Below are positions 7,419-10,164 of a stretch of DNA of 10,164 nt, in pieces. The stretch's first letter is position 1. Each line of letters opens with the position of its first letter. The notes beneath the pieces are model-generated. The model saw only the letters and a list, made by a program, of their open reading frames with translations, had not been told where the DNA came from and ran no database searches. The stretch comes from an uncultured Flavobacterium sp. (GTDB taxonomy: Bacteria; Bacteroidota; Bacteroidia; Flavobacteriales; Flavobacteriaceae). Made by a program: the position numbers and the translations under genes. The DNA is taken from contig CAMLFV010000097.1 in assembly GCA_946479395.1 (NCBI GenBank), positions 1-10,164 of the forward strand. Reading direction: 5' to 3'.

Positions 7419-9872
7419 ATGAAAAATAACATTATATATATTTTTTGTGCGTTATTTATGCAAAACATCATTGCACAAAAACCACAAACTCCTACTCCGT
7501 CTGAAATTTATTTTCAAATAGAAAAACTAAACGTTTTGGCAAGTGCCATGTATATTGCTGCACATCCCGATGATGAAAACACTCGACTAATTACCTATTT
7601 AACGCATCACGATAAAGCGTACACCAATTATTTGTCGTTAACGCGCGGTAATGGCGGACAAAATTTAATTAGTAATGAGCTGGGAACCGATTTAGGTGTT
7701 ATCCGTACCAACGAATTGTGGAATGCCCGAAATATAGATGGCGGAAAACAGTTTTTTTCTACTGCCGATGATTTTGGATTTTCGAAACATCCGAAAGAAG
7801 CGTTTGAAAAATGGGATAAAGATTTGTTGTTGAAACAGATGGTTTACATGATTCGGAAGGAACAGCCTGATGTTATTGTAAATCGTTTTGATCACAGAAC
7901 AGAAGGAACCACTCACGGACATCATACCGCATCGGCACAATTGTCTAAACTGGCATTTAATTTAGCAAACGATAAAAATTATAAAGATTTATCGCAAGAA
8001 AACGCAGAAACGTGGCAACCAAAACGATTGTTTTTTAATGTTTCATGGTTCTTTTTTGGCAGCAAACAAGCATTTGATAAAGCCGATAAATCAAAATATA
8101 TTCCTTTGAACATTGGTGTTTTCTATAATCAGTTGGGGAAGAATAATCAGGAAATTGCTTCGTTAAGTCGCAGCCAACATCAGTCGCAAGGTTTTGGGGA
8201 TATGTCATCTCGTGGCGAAGAAATTGATTATGTAGAATTGGTTGATGGCGATGCAATAAAATCGAGCAATTTGTTTGAAGGAATCGATACAAGCTGGAAT
8301 CGTATAAAAGGTGGCAATAATATTCAACCTTTGGTTACACAATTGATAAAAGAATACGATTTTAAAGATCCATCGAAATCTATCAAATTACTGACAAAAA
8401 TTTATGCTGAAATTGACAAATTACCTGAAACCATCTGGAAAACCCGCAAACAAAATGAAGTTAAAGAACTGATTAAAAACTGCGCAGGTTTGTTTCTAGA
8501 TATCACTACAAATGAACCTTACACTACTCCAAACCAAAACGTCGATGTAAAAGTTGAAGTAGCAAACAGATCCAACCAAAACATCCTTATAAAAGATGTT
8601 ACTATTAATAACACAAAAACAATTGTAGGTAAATCATTAACAAATCAGGAAGTTTACTACAATTATTTTCAAACAAAATTCACCAATCAAGATTATACGA
8701 ATTTCAAATTTATTGACAATTTCAATGACTTTAAAAATCAATTTAATTCAAACAAAAAAAATGAAATCGGTTTAGAAGTCAACGGTGTTTATCTATCTTA
8801 CACCTTACCTATTCAATATCATTATAAAGATGTGGTAAAAGGCGAAATTTATAAGCCTTTTCATGTAGTTCCTGCAATTTCTGTTCAGTTTAAACAGCCT
8901 GTTTACATATCCAGTTCAAATAAAAATCAAAACGTGTCTGTTGTTTTAAGTAATTACTCTGATGAAGATATTAACTCTAAATTATTACTTAAAATGAAAT
9001 CTAAAAAATCAAAAAAATTGACTTTTGTGAAAACGATGGACTTTAATGTGAATAAAAATGAAAAAAATAAAGAAATAGTTATTACCAATGATCATATTGA
9101 AGGTGAATATACTATAGATTTATTTGAAAATGAAAAGGCTATAAAATCAGGCGAAACAAAATGGGTTGATTACAATCATATTCCCTTAAATTATTACTTT
9201 AAGCCTGCTGAAACAAAAGTGGTATCTTTCAATAAAAGTGTTTTAAAGAAATCAAAAATTGGATACATTGTTGGTGCAGGCGATGAAATTCCTCAAGTTT
9301 TAAAAGATGCTGGTTACAACGTAGATTTCATTAATTTAGAAACTGTAAAGGCTGAAGAACTTTCAAAATTCGAAACAATAATTGTTGGAATTCGTGCTTT
9401 TAATACTGAAAGTTCGTTAAAAACTAAAAACAAATTATTGTTTGATTATACCAAAAATGGCGGAACAGTTATTGTGCAGTATCAAACCAACGGCAATTTA
9501 CAGACTGAAGATATTGCTCCGTACAAATTAACCATTGGTAGAACCAGAATTACTAATGAAAACGCGGCGGTAAATTTTGTAAATCCAAACGAAACGGTAT
9601 TAAACAAACCGTTTAAAATTACACAGGAAAATTTTAAAAACTGGGTTCAGGAACAAGGTTTGTACTATGCAGATGAATTCGCAGATGAGTTTCAGCCGGT
9701 TTTTACATCGCACGATTTTGACGAAAAAGATACAAACGGAGCCTTACTTATTGCAAAGCACGGCAAAGGACATTATATTTATACAGGTTTAAGCTTTTTT
9801 AGACAATTACCTGCGGGAAATACGGGCGCCTTAGAATTATTTATTAACCTAATTGAATTAAAAAATGAGTGA
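7419..9872 (+). CDS. Secreted PIG-L/LmbE-family deacetylase with C-terminal amidotransferase-like domain
   Basis: 817 residues. A signal peptide covers 1-19 (cleavage IIA|QK). The N-terminal PIG-L domain (about 35-215) contains the zinc-binding AHPDDE (48-53) and HGHHTASA (166-173), which supplies the other histidine ligand; D51 is the expected general base. A long middle part (about 360-600) looks like beta-sandwich modules, including a lysine-rich stretch. Residues about 612-700 (IGYIVGAGDEIP.., FETIIVGIRAF, NGGTVIVQYQTN) resemble a class I glutamine amidotransferase-like fold without an evident catalytic Cys-His pair, so it probably has a binding or structural role. PIG-L enzymes remove N-acetyl from GlcNAc-type sugars; here the substrate would be extracytoplasmic, probably periplasmic, and is unknown. 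No T9SS sorting domain is seen at the C-terminus. The stop overlaps the start of the next small gene by 8 bases, and a symporter gene follows, suggesting joint work on a nutrient or envelope glycan. Confidence 0.88.
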   Translation: MKNNIIYIFCALFMQNIIAQKPQTPTPSEIYFQIEKLNVLASAMYIAAHPDDENTRLITYLTHHDKAYTNYLSLTRGNGGQNLISNELGTDLGVIRTNELWNARNIDGGKQFFSTADDFGFSKHPKEAFEKWDKDLLLKQMVYMIRKEQPDVIVNRFDHRTEGTTHGHHTASAQLSKLAFNLANDKNYKDLSQENAETWQPKRLFFNVSWFFFGSKQAFDKADKSKYIPLNIGVFYNQLGKNNQEIASLSRSQHQSQGFGDMSSRGEEIDYVELVDGDAIKSSNLFEGIDTSWNRIKGGNNIQPLVTQLIKEYDFKDPSKSIKLLTKIYAEIDKLPETIWKTRKQNEVKELIKNCAGLFLDITTNEPYTTPNQNVDVKVEVANRSNQNILIKDVTINNTKTIVGKSLTNQEVYYNYFQTKFTNQDYTNFKFIDNFNDFKNQFNSNKKNEIGLEVNGVYLSYTLPIQYHYKDVVKGEIYKPFHVVPAISVQFKQPVYISSSNKNQNVSVVLSNYSDEDINSKLLLKMKSKKSKKLTFVKTMDFNVNKNEKNKEIVITNDHIEGEYTIDLFENEKAIKSGETKWVDYNHIPLNYYFKPAETKVVSFNKSVLKKSKIGYIVGAGDEIPQVLKDAGYNVDFINLETVKAEELSKFETIIVGIRAFNTESSLKTKNKLLFDYTKNGGTVIVQYQTNGNLQTEDIAPYKLTIGRTRITNENAAVNFVNPNETVLNKPFKITQENFKNWVQEQGLYYADEFADEFQPVFTSHDFDEKDTNGALLIAKHGKGHYIYTGLSFFRQLPAGNTGALELFINLIELKNE

Positions 9873-9972
9873 TTTTAAATGGATTAAATGGCGAAAAAGT
9901 TACAGTATTGTGCTTTTAATTAATGTTTTTTACATTATTCTTTTTTATTTTATAATGCATTTTAGCAATTAG
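9865..9972 (+). CDS. 35-residue single-helix membrane protein (hypothetical)
   Basis: The reading frame starts at an ATG that overlaps the end of the deacetylase gene (ATGAGTGA) and ends with TAG one base before the symporter ATG. It encodes a short polar, basic start (MSDFKWIKWRKS) followed by one long hydrophobic helix (about 13-32, YSIVLLINVFYIILFYFIMH) and the end FSN. The layout, with four-gene-style overlaps on both sides and a basic N-terminus before a single membrane segment, is that of a real inner-membrane microprotein with N-in topology. Some sodium:solute symporters have small membrane partners (DUF485 and DUF4212 families), but this one is much shorter and I cannot assign it to either. 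Its function is unknown; an accessory subunit of the symporter is an inference from position only. Confidence 0.6.
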   Translation: MSDFKWIKWRKSYSIVLLINVFYIILFYFIMHFSN

Positions 9973-9973
9973 T

Positions 9974-10164
9974 ATGGAATTATTAGACTGGATTATACTT
10001 TTATGCACCCTATTGTTCATTGTTTTGTACGGAACCTACAAAACTCGTGGCAGTAAAAACATACAGGAATATATTTTAGCAAACCAAAGCACCAACTGGT
10101 TTACGGTAGGTTTGTCGGTCATGGCAACGCAAGCAAGTGCGATTACATTTTTATCGACACCTGG
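9974..10164 (+). CDS. Sodium:solute symporter family protein, partial (5' end only)
   Basis: 63 N-terminal residues are present before the right edge. They contain a first membrane helix (about 4-20, LDWIILLCTLLFIVLYG), the loop TYKTRGSKNIQEYILANQS (21-39) and the start of the second helix, WFTVGLSVMATQASAITFLSTPG (41-63). The R-G-S..EY-x-LA-x(3-5)-W..G-x-S-x-MAT..A-x-TFLSTPG pattern is the classic start of SSS (SLC5-like) transporters. The A-[ST]-A-x-TF segment contributes to the substrate and sodium binding region in this fold. Family members import sugars, carboxylates, amino acids or sialic acid with sodium; the substrate cannot be told from this fragment. The ATG follows the stop of the 35-residue gene by a single base, so it should share a transcript with that gene and the deacetylase. 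Confidence 0.9.
   Translation, partial: MELLDWIILLCTLLFIVLYGTYKTRGSKNIQEYILANQSTNWFTVGLSVMATQASAITFLSTP

Noticed and set aside
7692..8292. Minus-strand open frames inside the deacetylase gene
   Set aside because: They lie antisense to the conserved catalytic domain, and their Cys/His-rich look comes from reading the opposite strand.

Overview
The window looks like chromosomal DNA from a member of the Bacteroidota, most likely family Flavobacteriaceae. The evidence is low GC, a type IX secretion (T9SS) C-terminal sorting domain, signal peptides of the MNKK..GFSQ kind, Bacteroidota-type -7 promoter elements (TAnnTTTG), and a gene order I recall from flavobacterial genomes (DUF2520, KdsC-like HAD, UbiA-like, Maf, small MscS, PIG-L, sodium:solute symporter). 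The genus cannot be fixed from this sequence. No tRNA, rRNA, CRISPR array, insertion sequence or phage gene was seen.

Left third, minus strand: an ABC-F translation factor of the YbiT type (3593-1977) is followed by a hairpin terminator. Then come two tandem paralogous secreted beta-propeller proteins. The first is complete with seven repeats and a T9SS sorting domain (1888-443). The second starts 12 bases later and runs off the left edge (430-1). Their leaders and signal peptides are almost identical, while their bodies have diverged.

Middle, plus strand: a divergent intergenic region (3594-3792) with promoter-like elements on both strands precedes a compact operon. It holds a DUF2520 Rossmann protein, a KdsC-like HAD phosphatase overlapping it by 8 bases, and a nine-helix membrane protein that aligns with UbiA prenyltransferases but has lost their aspartate motifs. 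A 213-base gap with inverted repeats follows, then a Maf nucleotide pyrophosphatase overlapping a minimal MscS-type channel.

Right third, plus strand: a 140-base gap with a strong inverted repeat leads to a large secreted PIG-L/LmbE-family deacetylase (817 residues). It is followed by a 35-residue single-helix protein overlapping it, and the start of a sodium:solute symporter that runs off the right edge. These three are packed so tightly that co-transcription is likely.

Most of the window is ordinary flavobacterial housekeeping and envelope DNA. The points most worth a second look are the UbiA-like protein without its catalytic motifs, the coordinated decay of one composite ATP site in the ABC-F protein, the unannotated microprotein between the deacetylase and the symporter, and the tandem propeller genes that share a leader.
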